NCBI GenBank assembly: GCA_040223615.1
Contig: JAVKFY010000011.1
Coordinates: 124,001-188,000, forward strand
Length of the DNA: 64,000 bases
DNA from: JAVKFY01 sp040223615
GTDB lineage: Bacteria; Pseudomonadota; Alphaproteobacteria; GCA-2731375
Direction of reading: 5' to 3'
Part shown: one piece after another, positions 8,525 through 17,717 of the stretch
Layout of the letters: each line of letters starts with the position of its first letter
Position numbering within the stretch: position 1 is the first letter of the stretch
Position numbers and translations under genes: made by a program
The notes under the pieces: model-generated
What the model saw: only the letters and a program-made list of their open reading frames with translations
Told to the model about the DNA's origin: nothing
Databases searched by the model: none

Positions 8525-8971
8525 ATGGCACAGCCAGCAGAAGAACTCCGGACCGACCCGTTCAGCGTTTACCCGACGCCCGCGGCGGTGCTTGCGGACG
8601 ACACGTTGCCGACGTCCGGCAAACTCCAGGTATTGCGCGCGATGGAAGAGGATCTGGTCGCGCTGGAGCGGGCGGAGGGCGAGGCGATGGCGAGCCCCGA
8701 TCCCGACGGCGGCGACGATCTCGGGGACCAGCTCGCCGCGGTGCGCGGCGCGATCATGGACCTCAGCCCGCGCAGCGAAGCGCACGGCGACAGCGAGCGC
8801 GAACGCAAGATCAGCGATGCGAAATCCGGCGCTCACCTGACGGTGGAGGAAGCGCGGCAGGGCGAGCCGCTATTCAAGACCACCGGGCGTCGCAACTCGT
8901 TCCTGATCTATATCGCCGCCGCGATCGCCGTCTTCGCCCTTATCGCGTTCTTCGCACGCCCCTGGGCGTGA
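8525..8971 (+). CDS. uncharacterised acidic protein with C-terminal membrane anchor
   Basis: 148 residues. The start at 8525 is fixed by a strong ribosome binding site (AAGGAGGGAG, about five bases upstream). The N-terminal part contains FSVYPTPAAVLADD and a helical region KLQVLRAMEEDLVALERAE, a pattern seen in small conserved alphaproteobacterial proteins with no known role. The middle is acidic and probably flexible (DPDGGDDLGDQ). A single hydrophobic helix near the C-terminus (residues about 124-142, FLIYIAAAIAVFALIAFFA) is followed by only RPWA, so it looks tail-anchored with the N-terminus in the cytoplasm. It is divergent from pcaH. No function is assigned. Confidence 0.8.
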   Translation: MAQPAEELRTDPFSVYPTPAAVLADDTLPTSGKLQVLRAMEEDLVALERAEGEAMASPDPDGGDDLGDQLAAVRGAIMDLSPRSEAHGDSERERKISDAKSGAHLTVEEARQGEPLFKTTGRRNSFLIYIAAAIAVFALIAFFARPWA

Positions 8972-9023
8972 TCGCGGAGCGGGGCGCCGGTGCCGATGCC
9001 CCGCTCCAGGTCCACTTAGACAG

Positions 9024-10127
9024 CTAGGCAGCGGCCGTCGCCGGCTCCGGCGTCAGATGCTTCACCTTGGCCAGGACCTCGGTCTGGATCAGGCCGAGCG
9101 AGGTCTTCCAGGCATCGGCCTTCTCGGTATAGTCGAAGCCGAAGACCAGAAGCTGGCCGAATCCGCCGACCTCGTCGTAGACCTTCTCGATCTTCTCCGC
9201 CACGGTCGACGGCGAGCCGACGAGCCAGTTGTGCTTGGCGCAATAGGCCGCCGTCACGTCGCTGTCCGGCACGTCGGGATCGTGCTTCAGGAACTCCAGG
9301 AACCCGAAGGCGCTGAGCAGCGGCAGGAAGTATTCCGTCATCATCCGGCCCATCGGGCCGTCGACGGCGAGCTTCCAGGCCTCCTCGTCGGTGTCGGCGA
9401 CGAACATCTCGCGCACCATGCGCCACTCCTTGCGGCTCGGGTTGCGGCCTGACTTGCGCGCACCCTCCTCGACCGACTCCCAGTGGCTGCCGACGTAGGC
9501 CGGATTCAGGTTCAGGCTCATCGGAATGTAGCCCTTCTCACCGGCCAGCTTCAGCGTGTCGGAGCCCTTCGACAGCCCGGCGACGCCGATCGGCGGGTGC
9601 GGCTGCTGGAACGGCTTGATGTGCGGATGCAGGAAGCCGAGCATCGGTTCCGGCTTGGTCACATTCCAGAACTGGCCCTTGTGATCGAAGGTTTCCTCCT
9701 CCGACCACATGCGCAGGATGATGTCGAGCGCCTCGCGGGTCATGTCTCGATTGACGCCGGACATGCCGTCGACGTTGAACATCGCCCAGTCCGACGGCAG
9801 GCCGCTGGCGGCGATGCCGAAATTCAGCCGGCCCTTGGAGATGTGGTCGAGCATGGCGACGCGATTGGCCAGTTCCGCCGGGTGGTGATAGGGCAGCAGG
9901 AAGCCGCCGGGGCCGAGGCGGATATTCTTGGTCTGGCGAAAGCCTTCGATGACCAGGAAGTCGGGAGAGGGATTCGGCTCCCACTTCGCGGTGTGATGCT
10001 CGCCGACCCAGCCTTCCGTGTAGCCGAACTCGTCAAGCCAGCGCAGGACCTGCAAGTCCCATTCGTAGCCGTCGCCGAGGCTGCGCTCCGGCGGGTGCGA
10101 CGGCATCGTGAAAAAGCCGAATTCCAT
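9024..10127 (-). CDS. luciferase-like flavin-dependent monooxygenase (LLM class)
   Basis: 367 residues with the bacterial-luciferase TIM-barrel pattern. The N-terminus reads MEFGFFTMPSHPPER, followed by the GWVGEHH motif near residues 40-46, GPGGFLLPYHHPAELANRVAMLDH around 71-94 and RLNFGIAASGLPSDW near 99-113. Family members oxidise substrates with FMNH2 or F420 and O2; this subgroup includes limonene and long-chain-ketone type monooxygenases, and the true substrate is unknown. It is divergent from a PcaC-type gene (138-base spacer), next to pcaHGB. A role in supplying an aromatic intermediate is possible but only inferred from position. Confidence 0.88.
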   Translation of the reverse strand: MEFGFFTMPSHPPERSLGDGYEWDLQVLRWLDEFGYTEGWVGEHHTAKWEPNPSPDFLVIEGFRQTKNIRLGPGGFLLPYHHPAELANRVAMLDHISKGRLNFGIAASGLPSDWAMFNVDGMSGVNRDMTREALDIILRMWSEEETFDHKGQFWNVTKPEPMLGFLHPHIKPFQQPHPPIGVAGLSKGSDTLKLAGEKGYIPMSLNLNPAYVGSHWESVEEGARKSGRNPSRKEWRMVREMFVADTDEEAWKLAVDGPMGRMMTEYFLPLLSAFGFLEFLKHDPDVPDSDVTAAYCAKHNWLVGSPSTVAEKIEKVYDEVGGFGQLLVFGFDYTEKADAWKTSLGLIQTEVLAKVKHLTPEPATAAA

Positions 10128-10265
10128 TGCTCTGTCTCCTCCCAGATCCGTTTCATCGCTGACCGTTGATAATGAGGGTCGCGAGTCCGGTCGGCCGGGT
10201 CAATGCCCATGCCGTGACAAGCTGAGGTAGACTGCCGGCGTGGACCGGCGGCAGGAGAGTCGAAG

Positions 10266-10643
10266 ATGTCCGATGAGGAGTTCGCCGCCGGCATGGCGGT
10301 GCGCCGCGCGGTATTGGGCGACGCTCACGTCGACCGTGCCGAGGCCGGCAAGACCGAGCTGGACGCCGAATTCCAGCGCTTCATTACCGAGAGCGCCTGG
10401 GGCGGCGTGTGGACGCGGCCGGGCCTGGAACGCCGCGAACGCTCTATGATCACGCTGGCGATCCTGGCGACGCTGGGCCATTGGGAAGAGTTCGCCATGC
10501 ACCTGCGGGCGACACGCAACACCGGCGCCAGCGCCGACGACATCAAGGAAATGCTGTTCCATGTCGCGGTCTATGCCGGGGTACCGGCTGCCAATCGTGG
10601 CTTCGCCCTCGCCAAGGAGCTTCTGGCGGCGGACGCCGGCTAG
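10266..10643 (+). CDS. pcaC: 4-carboxymuconolactone decarboxylase
   Basis: 125 residues, one carboxymuconolactone-decarboxylase fold. Features typical of true PcaC are the opening GMAVRRAVLGDAHVDRA, the FQRFITESAWGGVWTRPGL segment, RSMITLAILATLGHWEEFAMHLRATRNTGA, and the C-terminal IKEMLFHVAVYAGVPAANRGFALA. It decarboxylates 4-carboxymuconolactone to 3-oxoadipate enol-lactone, the step after PcaB. The ATG at 10266 has an AGGAGAG site about seven bases upstream. It is separated from pcaHGB by two genes and is on the opposite strand, so the pathway is split here. pcaD and pcaIJ are not in the window. Confidence 0.9.
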   Translation: MSDEEFAAGMAVRRAVLGDAHVDRAEAGKTELDAEFQRFITESAWGGVWTRPGLERRERSMITLAILATLGHWEEFAMHLRATRNTGASADDIKEMLFHVAVYAGVPAANRGFALAKELLAADAG

Positions 10644-10678
10644 GAAGTTTTTCACCCTGCCCATGTATTTGAACGGCC

Positions 10679-13600
10679 ATGACGAAGAACCTGGCGGTTA
10701 GCGCGCTGCCCCACGGCGCAATCGACATCGGCGAGGCCCTGCGCCTGCTGGCCGACCGGCTGCGCGACCTGGTTTGCTATGTCGACAGCGACGAGATCGT
10801 TCGCTACGTCAACCGCACCGGCGCCGACTGGTGGGGCTACGCACCGGACGACGCGATCGGGCGCGACCTGGACGACCTGCTTGGCGGTTACTACGACGAG
10901 CTGCGGCCGCTCTACCGGCGGGCGTTGAACGGTGAAACGATCGAAACCGAGCGCAGCGTCGACCATCCCGACGGCAGGCACCGCGAGGTGTTCCTGACGA
11001 TGACGCCGCATCGTGACCACGCGGACGCCGTCATCGGCGTGCTGGTGGTCAGCGAGGACCGCTCCAGCCTGGCCGGCGCCCGCGCGGAAATGCGCCAACA
11101 CCAGGCGCTGACGGACGAGGCGCTGGCGCACCTGGCGCAGGGCATGCTGGTCTTCGACGGCGCGCACAAGCTGCGGCTGTGGAACGAGCAGGCCCACACC
11201 TTGCGCGATTATCCTCGTGATTTCCTCCGCGACGGACTTAGCTATCGCGAGGTGCTGCAACACAATCTCGACGCCGGCCTGTTCGGTGACGTCGATCACC
11301 GGCAGTTCCTGGCTCGCGTGACGAGTCCGGAAGCAATGGCGCTGCCCGCGCGGCTCGAATTCTCGCTGGCCAATGGCAACATCGTCGACATGCAGCGCGC
11401 GCCGCTGCCCGGCGGCGGCTTCGTGCTGACCTATACCGACATCACCGAGGCGAAGCGCGTCGAGGCGAAGCTGCGAGATAGCGAACAGCGGTTCCGGCTG
11501 ATCGTGCAGCGTCTGCCGGTGCCGGCAACCATCGTGCGGATTGCCGACGGCCAGGTTCTGTTCCGCAATCCGGAAGCCGAGCAGCAGCTCGTCGATTTTC
11601 GCCGCCAGGGGCTGTTCGCGGCGAACAGCGACATCCAGGACATGTGGACCAGCAATCTGGCGAAATGGCTGGAACTGCCCGACGACGGCGGCTTTCGGCA
11701 GCAGGAGTTCCCGGTTCGGGTCAACGGCCAGCAACTGTGGTTCCTGGCCGCCGGACAGCGGCTTGAGTATGACGGCGAGCCCTGCCTGTTCGTCACCTGG
11801 ATCAACATCACCGAAGCCAAGATCTCGCGCGCGGCATTGGAGCGCTCGGAAGCGAACCTGGCCGAGGCGCAGCGTATCGCCAGCTTCGGAAGCTGGCAGC
11901 ACGACCTGACCACCGACCGAGCGGTCTGGTCGGCGCACTATTTCACGCTGCTCGGCCTGCCGGCCGACGCGCCGCCCAGCTATCAGACGATTCTGGAACT
12001 GGTGCACCCGGCCGACCGCGACGACTACAACGCGTTCTTCACCACGGCGATGCGCGAAGGCGCCGGCGGCGCGCGCGAGTACCGCATCGTGCATCCCGAC
12101 GGACGGGTACGCACCCTGCGCACGATCTTCCATATCGATCGCGACGAAAACGGCGCCGCGACCCGCGTCGCCGGCACGACCCAGGACATCACCGACCTGC
12201 GCGAGGCGCAATCGGCCCTTGAGGAAAGCGAGGCGCGGCTGCGGCAGGCCTCGACGCTGGCGTCGCTCGGCCGATGGGTGTGGGACGCCGTGGCCGATCG
12301 CTGCACCTACTGCTCTGAGGAGAATGCAGAGATCCACGGCATGTCGGTCGAGGCTTACATGCGCGACGCCGCGCAACTGGACCAGGAGTTCATGTTTGTC
12401 CACGCCGACGACCGTGAGCGGGTCGAAGGGCACTACGCCAAGCTGCGGCAGGGCGAGCCGTTCGACATCCAGTACCGGATCGTCACGCCGGCGGGCGAGG
12501 TGCGGCACCTGCATGAACTGGCGATGCCGGTGTTCGACGACGACGGCCGCGTGGTTGAGGAGTATGGCGTCGCGCAGGACGTCACCCGGCTGCTGGAGAC
12601 CGAACGTGCCCTGGCGGCCAGCGAGGCGCGCTTCCGCGCCGTGGTGAACCAGTCGCCGATCGCCTTCGTGCTGACCGACGCCGACGGGCGGGTGCAGCTC
12701 GTGAACCGGACCTTCGAAGACTGGTTCTCCGTCGCCGCCAGTGACGCCGTCGGCGCGCCGTGTCGCGACCTGGTGCCGCCGGAACTGGCACCCGGCATCG
12801 ATCAGGTCACGGCCGCCGTGGTTGCCGACGGCAAGCCGCGCGAGATGGAGCTCGAACTGCCAGCCGAGGGCGCGGCGGCACGCGTTCTGCTGTGCTCGGC
12901 CTTCCCGATCCGCGATGGCGACGGGACGATTACCGGCATTGGCCACCTCGCGGTCGACGTGACCGCGCAACGCCACGCCGAGGAGCGGCTGCGCCACAGC
13001 CAGAAGATGGAAGCGGTCGGCCAGATAACCGGCGGCGTCGCGCACGATTTCAACAACCTGCTGACCGCGGTGATCGGCAACCTGGACTTGCTGGCGCTGA
13101 ATGTCGCCGCGGACGACGATTCCCGGCGGCTGATCGACACGGCGATCCGCGCGGCGCAGCGCGGCGGCCGCCTGACACAGCAACTGCTGGCCTTCTCGCG
13201 CAAGCAGGTCCTGGACCCGGTGCCGACCGACCTGAACGAAGCGGTCAACGAGGTGCTGCCGCTGGCACGCACCAGCACGCGCGGACCGATTCACATCGCG
13301 ACGCAGCTGACGACGGCGGTGAAGCCGGTCGCGGTCGACCGCGGCCAGCTGGAGAACGCGCTGCTGAACCTGGTGATCAACGCCCGCGACGCGCTGCCCG
13401 ACGGCGGCGAGATCACGATCAGCACCGCGAACCAGGCACCCGGCGCCGACCTGGTCGGCCCCCGCGAGGAAATAGCGCCGGGCGAATACGTGATGATCGC
13501 CGTGGCCGACAACGGTGCCGGCATGTCCGCGCGCACCCGCGCCCAGGCAGTCGAGCCGTTCTTCACCACCAAGCCGGTCGGCCAGGGCAGCGGCCTCGGC

Positions 13601-14122
13601 CTGTCGATGGTGTTCGGCTTCGTGAAGCAGTCCGGCGGCCACCTGGCGATCACCAGCACACCCGGCAAGGGCACCACCGTGCGGCTGTTTCTGCCGATCA
13701 GCGAGGCAACGTCGGCGGTGCGCGTCCGCGATGAAGCCGGCGACAGTTTCGGGCAGGCGCGCGGCGAAGAGCGCATTCTGGTGGTCGAGGACGATGCCGA
13801 CGTGCGCCGCTTCGCCGCCTCGGTGCTGCAGCGGCTCGGCTACGACGTGCTGCAGGCGGAAGATGGCGAAGCCGCGATGGCGCTGATTGCGGCCCGCGAC
13901 AGCATCGATCTGCTGCTCACCGACGTGGTGCTGCCCGGTACGGCCGGCGGCACCGACGTCGCCGATGCTTTCCAGGCGCGCTTCCCGCACGGCCGTGTCC
14001 TGTTCACCTCGGGCCACGTCGGCGACGGCAAGGCACCGGACGGGCCGATCCTGGAAAAGCCCTACCGCATCGACACCTTGGCGCAGCGCATCCGCGAGGC
14101 GCTGGACGCGGCGCGCTCCTAG
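10679..14122 (+). CDS. soluble multi-PAS hybrid histidine kinase with C-terminal receiver
   Basis: 1147 residues without membrane helices, so probably cytosolic. Six PAS-like domains follow in order (about 20-125, 145-260, 268-375, 390-505, 515-635, 640-765). The HisKA domain has the motif MEAVGQITGGVAHDFNNLL with phospho-acceptor His789. The ATPase domain runs about 850-1005 (N box LLNLVINARDAL, G boxes ADNGAGMS and GQGSGLGLSMVFG). A receiver domain at 1033-1145 has phospho-acceptor Asp1082 in LLTDVVLP and a conserved lysine in LEKPYR. The HisKA type (HWE-unlike, HDFNNLL) and the terminal receiver are common in alphaproteobacterial orphan hybrids. No response regulator is adjacent, so output is unknown. 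Its stop overlaps the convergent ThDP gene by three bases. Confidence 0.93.
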   Translation: MTKNLAVSALPHGAIDIGEALRLLADRLRDLVCYVDSDEIVRYVNRTGADWWGYAPDDAIGRDLDDLLGGYYDELRPLYRRALNGETIETERSVDHPDGRHREVFLTMTPHRDHADAVIGVLVVSEDRSSLAGARAEMRQHQALTDEALAHLAQGMLVFDGAHKLRLWNEQAHTLRDYPRDFLRDGLSYREVLQHNLDAGLFGDVDHRQFLARVTSPEAMALPARLEFSLANGNIVDMQRAPLPGGGFVLTYTDITEAKRVEAKLRDSEQRFRLIVQRLPVPATIVRIADGQVLFRNPEAEQQLVDFRRQGLFAANSDIQDMWTSNLAKWLELPDDGGFRQQEFPVRVNGQQLWFLAAGQRLEYDGEPCLFVTWINITEAKISRAALERSEANLAEAQRIASFGSWQHDLTTDRAVWSAHYFTLLGLPADAPPSYQTILELVHPADRDDYNAFFTTAMREGAGGAREYRIVHPDGRVRTLRTIFHIDRDENGAATRVAGTTQDITDLREAQSALEESEARLRQASTLASLGRWVWDAVADRCTYCSEENAEIHGMSVEAYMRDAAQLDQEFMFVHADDRERVEGHYAKLRQGEPFDIQYRIVTPAGEVRHLHELAMPVFDDDGRVVEEYGVAQDVTRLLETERALAASEARFRAVVNQSPIAFVLTDADGRVQLVNRTFEDWFSVAASDAVGAPCRDLVPPELAPGIDQVTAAVVADGKPREMELELPAEGAAARVLLCSAFPIRDGDGTITGIGHLAVDVTAQRHAEERLRHSQKMEAVGQITGGVAHDFNNLLTAVIGNLDLLALNVAADDDSRRLIDTAIRAAQRGGRLTQQLLAFSRKQVLDPVPTDLNEAVNEVLPLARTSTRGPIHIATQLTTAVKPVAVDRGQLENALLNLVINARDALPDGGEITISTANQAPGADLVGPREEIAPGEYVMIAVADNGAGMSARTRAQAVEPFFTTKPVGQGSGLGLSMVFGFVKQSGGHLAITSTPGKGTTVRLFLPISEATSAVRVRDEAGDSFGQARGEERILVVEDDADVRRFAASVLQRLGYDVLQAEDGEAAMALIAARDSIDLLLTDVVLPGTAGGTDVADAFQARFPHGRVLFTSGHVGDGKAPDGPILEKPYRIDTLAQRIREALDAARS

Positions 14123-15819
14123 CCGGCGACGGCGACCCTGACGTCGAGCAGGGCCTGGCGCTTCTCCTCGCGGATCACCCGCTTGGCCTCGGCCAGCGCG
14201 CCCGGCAGGTCGGCGGCGTGCTCGACCTGGCGCGCCCAGCCGCGGCTGGCCTCGCAGATCGCGGTGTAGTTCGGCGCCGGCATCAGGCCGGTGATCGGCA
14301 TGACGTTGGCCTTGGCGGCATCGCCGTCGGGATACATCGCCAGCGTGGCCCGGCGCACCGCGTTCCAGATACCGTTGTTGAACACGATGGTCAGCACCGG
14401 CAGGCCCATCTGTTCCGCGACCTGATGACAGGCGACGGGATTGGCGAACATGTAGGAGCCATCGCCGATTCCGGCGATCACCAGCCGGTTGCGGTCGGCG
14501 AGCTGCGCGCCCAACGCCGCCGGCAGGCCCCAGCCGAGCCCGGCCGACAGCGGCGGGCTGAAGAACCGGTTCGCTCCCTTCGGGCGCACCGAGCCGGCGT
14601 CGAGGCCGAGCTCGCCGAAGGCAATCGAGTCGTCGTCCATGATCTCCGCGACGCAGTGGCCGACATAGGCCGGCGCCATCGGGCTGCCGGCACCGCCCTG
14701 GGCGGCGGCTTCGGCCGCCGCCTTGCGACGCTCGCGATTGGCCTCTGCCAGACGGGCGCGGCGCTGCTCCGCCTTGGCGTCCGGCGCCGGCATGGCCTCG
14801 GCCAGCGCCGCCACGGTCGCGGTCGGATCGCCGGTCACGGCCAGGTCGGCGGGGAAGCCGCGCACCGGCACGCGCGCGAACAGCGGATCGGCGCCAAGCT
14901 GGATCACGCGGGCCTGGTCGCGCGGCCACTGCTTCTCGCCGAACCAGGGCACCATCGAGTCGACGACAACGATGACGTCGGCGTCCCCGGTCCACGGGCC
15001 GGGGTCGTAGCCGGACTGCATCGGATGATCGGCGGCCAGCACGTTGCGCAGCGGCCAGCTTTCCACCACCGGGATGCCGTGGCGCTCGGCGAACTCGCCC
15101 AGCACCGGGCTTAGCGTGCCTTCCGGGTCGCCGCGCTGGCAGAAGACCACCGGGTGCTCGGCCGCCGCCAGCCACTCGGCGGCCTGGCGCAAGGTCGCGG
15201 GGTCGGGCGCGGAAGCGGCGTTGGCCTGCTGCGCGCGGTCGCTCAGCGGCCGGTCATCCGGCCACGGCTCCGACAGCGGCTCGCGCGGCAGGCCGAGATA
15301 GACCGGACCGCGCGGCGCGCTCATGGCAATGGCCAGCGCCCGATCGGCCAGCGCCTCGACCTGGTCGCCATATCGCAGTTCGTAGTCCCACTTCACGGTC
15401 TCGCGCAGCATGCCGCCCTGGTCGCGCATCTCCTGGCCCCAGTGGATCGGTCGCGAGCGGGCGCCGAAGCGACCGCGCTCGCCGATCGGGGTGCGACCGG
15501 CCATCATCATGATCGGCACGTTGTCGGAGGCGGCGTTGATCAGCGGCATCAGCGCGTTGGCCAGGCCGACATTGACGTGCACCATCGCCGCCTGCGGCCG
15601 ACCGGTGGCGAGGTAGTAGCCATGCGCCATGCCGATGGCCGCGGTCTCGTGCACAACTGTCACCGCCTGCGGCAGGTCGAGGCCTTCCTTGGCGCCGCGC
15701 GCCAGCGCCTCGACGATGGCCGGGAAGTCGGTGCCGGCATTGGCGAAGAAATAGTCGACGCCGCGCGACTTCAGGGTCAGCAGCAGCGCCTCGGCGGCGG
15801 TCTTCGGTGTCGTGGTCAC
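14119..15819 (-). CDS. ThDP-dependent acetolactate synthase / benzoylformate decarboxylase-like enzyme
   Basis: 566 residues from a GTG at 15819 preceded by AAAGGGAG. Upstream frame to 16221 is open but lacks homology. Three domains are visible. The PYR domain has the catalytic glutamate in VTVVHETAAIGMAHGYY (about residue 51). The middle domain runs about 190-340. The PP domain has the ThDP/Mg motif GIGDGSYMFANPVACHQVAEQ-like GDG...N around 440-470. Annotation databases usually call this subgroup thiamine pyrophosphate-requiring protein. It is clearly not the anabolic IlvB, since no IlvN is adjacent and the ALS-specific FAD-loop residues are not obvious. Possible roles are 2-keto acid decarboxylation or carboligation. 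It stands alone, convergent with the hybrid kinase and divergent from recQ. Confidence 0.82.
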   Translation of the reverse strand: MTTTPKTAAEALLLTLKSRGVDYFFANAGTDFPAIVEALARGAKEGLDLPQAVTVVHETAAIGMAHGYYLATGRPQAAMVHVNVGLANALMPLINAASDNVPIMMMAGRTPIGERGRFGARSRPIHWGQEMRDQGGMLRETVKWDYELRYGDQVEALADRALAIAMSAPRGPVYLGLPREPLSEPWPDDRPLSDRAQQANAASAPDPATLRQAAEWLAAAEHPVVFCQRGDPEGTLSPVLGEFAERHGIPVVESWPLRNVLAADHPMQSGYDPGPWTGDADVIVVVDSMVPWFGEKQWPRDQARVIQLGADPLFARVPVRGFPADLAVTGDPTATVAALAEAMPAPDAKAEQRRARLAEANRERRKAAAEAAAQGGAGSPMAPAYVGHCVAEIMDDDSIAFGELGLDAGSVRPKGANRFFSPPLSAGLGWGLPAALGAQLADRNRLVIAGIGDGSYMFANPVACHQVAEQMGLPVLTIVFNNGIWNAVRRATLAMYPDGDAAKANVMPITGLMPAPNYTAICEASRGWARQVEHAADLPGALAEAKRVIREEKRQALLDVRVAVAG

Positions 15820-15895
15820 GGTTCGCGGTCTCCCTTTGGTCAGATCGTAACGCGAATCCTGGCCGGCGCGCTGCGAATCAGGCAGGGTCGGCCGG

Positions 15896-17713
15896 ATGCT
15901 CGACCTCGTTCCCGACCTTTCCGCCGAGAAGCGCCGCGTGCTGCGCCAGGTGTTCGGCTTCGACGACTTCCGGCCCGGCCAGGAACCGGTGATCGACGCG
16001 CTGCTGGACGGCCGGGACACGCTGGCAGTGATGCCGACCGGCGCCGGCAAATCGCTGTGCTTCCAGGTGCCGGCGCTGACGCTGGGCGGGCTGACCATCG
16101 TGGTCTCGCCGCTGGTGGCGTTGATGCAGGACCAGGTCGCGGCCCTGCGGCTTGCTGGCGTGGCGGCGGAGACGATCAATTCCGGGCGCGACCGTGGCGA
16201 TAACGTCGCGAGCTGGCGCAAGGTCGCCGCCGGAGAGACCCGCCTGCTCTACCTGTCGCCGGAACGGCTGATGACCGAGCAGATGCTGCGGGCGCTCGCG
16301 AAACTGCCGGTGAAACTGATCGCGGTCGACGAGGCGCACTGTATCTCGCAATGGGGACCGGCCTTCCGTCCGGAATATGAGATGCTGTCGAGCCTGCGGC
16401 AGCACTTCGCGGGCGTGCCGATCTCGGCCTTCACCGCGACCGCCGACGCGGTCACCCGCGATGACATCGTCGCCAAGCTGTTCGGCGCGAACCCGGCGGT
16501 GTTCGTCACCGGCTTCGACCGCCCGAACATCCGCCTCGCCGTGCAACCACGCCAGAAGAGCGACCGCCAGGTGCTCGCCTTCCTGGACCAGCATCGTGGC
16601 GCCAGCGGGATCGTTTATTGCCTGTCGCGCAAGAAGACCGACGAAACCGCACAACTGCTGGTGCGCGAGGGGTTCCGCGCCCTGCCCTACCACGCCGGCA
16701 TGGACGCGGCCGCGCGCAACGCCAACCAGGACCTGTTCCTGACCGAGGCGGGCGTGATCATGGTGGCGACGATCGCGTTCGGCATGGGCATCGACAAGCC
16801 GGACGTACGTTTCGTGCTGCACACCGACATCCCGGCGACGCTGGACGCCTACTACCAGGAGATCGGCCGCGCCGGGCGCGACGGCGAGGCGGCTGAGGCG
16901 GTGATGCTTTACGGCGCCGGCGACATCGCCATGCGGCGGCGCTTCATCGAGCAGGAGGAGACCGACGAGGCGCACAAGCGGCGCCAGCACAAGCGCCTCG
17001 ACGCGCTGATCGGCTATGCCGAGGTCGCGGGCTGCCGCCGGCGCGTGCTGCTGAGCTATTTCGGCGAGGACCAGGCCGAGGACTGCGGCAACTGCGACAA
17101 CTGCATCACCCCGGCGGTGCTGGAGGACGGCACCGAGATCGCCCGGCTGGTCGCCGAGACCGCGCGGCTGACCGGACAGCGCTTCGGCGCCGTGCACCTG
17201 ATCGACATCCTGCGCGGCGGCCAGACCGAGAAGGTGATCGAACGCAACCACGACGAGCTGGCGACCTATGGCGCCGCGGCCGACTGGCGCAAGCCGGCGC
17301 TGCGCAGCGTGATCCGCCAGATGGTCGCCGGCGAATTGCTGCGGCTCGACATCCAGGGCCACGGCGGCCTGTCGCTCACGCGCGCCGGCGAGGCGCTGTT
17401 GAACGGCGAGCGCGAATTCCGGTATCGCCCCGACGCCAGCGTGCCGAAGCGCGAGAAGACCGCCGCCGCGCCGCTGGCGGAGCTGGACGAAGCCGACCAG
17501 GGCCTGCTGGACCGCCTGAAGCGCCTGCGGCTGAAGCTGGCGCGCGAGCGCGGTGTGCCGGCCTATGTGGTGTTCCCGGACAAGACGCTGCACGACATGG
17601 CGGCGAAACGCCCGCGCGACCTCGTCGCGTTCGCCGAGGTCAACGGCGTCGGCGCCCGCAAGCAGGCCGAGTTCGGCGAGCTGTTCCTGGCCGAGATCGC
17701 GGCGGCGGGGTAG
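15896..17713 (+). CDS. recQ: ATP-dependent DNA helicase RecQ
   Basis: 605 residues, usual for bacterial RecQ. Motif 0 (FDDFRPGQE, about 22-30), Walker A (MPTGAGKS, 46-53), DEAH (145-148) and the aromatic-rich loop ISQWGPAFRPEYEML, close to the canonical SQWGHDFRPEY, lie in the first RecA lobe. QEIGRAGRDG marks motif VI. A zinc site follows (CRRRVLLSYFGEDQAEDCGNCDNC), then the winged-helix RQC region and a C-terminal HRDC domain (about 515-595, LARERGVPAYVVFPDKTLHDMA). It unwinds DNA 3' to 5' in RecF-pathway repair. The start at 15896 gives the MLDLVPDLSAEKRRVLRQVFG terminus; the gene stands alone. Confidence 0.95.
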   Translation: MLDLVPDLSAEKRRVLRQVFGFDDFRPGQEPVIDALLDGRDTLAVMPTGAGKSLCFQVPALTLGGLTIVVSPLVALMQDQVAALRLAGVAAETINSGRDRGDNVASWRKVAAGETRLLYLSPERLMTEQMLRALAKLPVKLIAVDEAHCISQWGPAFRPEYEMLSSLRQHFAGVPISAFTATADAVTRDDIVAKLFGANPAVFVTGFDRPNIRLAVQPRQKSDRQVLAFLDQHRGASGIVYCLSRKKTDETAQLLVREGFRALPYHAGMDAAARNANQDLFLTEAGVIMVATIAFGMGIDKPDVRFVLHTDIPATLDAYYQEIGRAGRDGEAAEAVMLYGAGDIAMRRRFIEQEETDEAHKRRQHKRLDALIGYAEVAGCRRRVLLSYFGEDQAEDCGNCDNCITPAVLEDGTEIARLVAETARLTGQRFGAVHLIDILRGGQTEKVIERNHDELATYGAAADWRKPALRSVIRQMVAGELLRLDIQGHGGLSLTRAGEALLNGEREFRYRPDASVPKREKTAAAPLAELDEADQGLLDRLKRLRLKLARERGVPAYVVFPDKTLHDMAAKRPRDLVAFAEVNGVGARKQAEFGELFLAEIAAAG

Positions 17714-17717
17714 CGCC

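Noticed and set aside
10652..15175. A 1507-codon minus-strand frame opposite the hybrid kinase
   Set aside because: Shadow frame; the kinase on the plus strand and the ThDP enzyme on the minus strand have full sets of conserved motifs.
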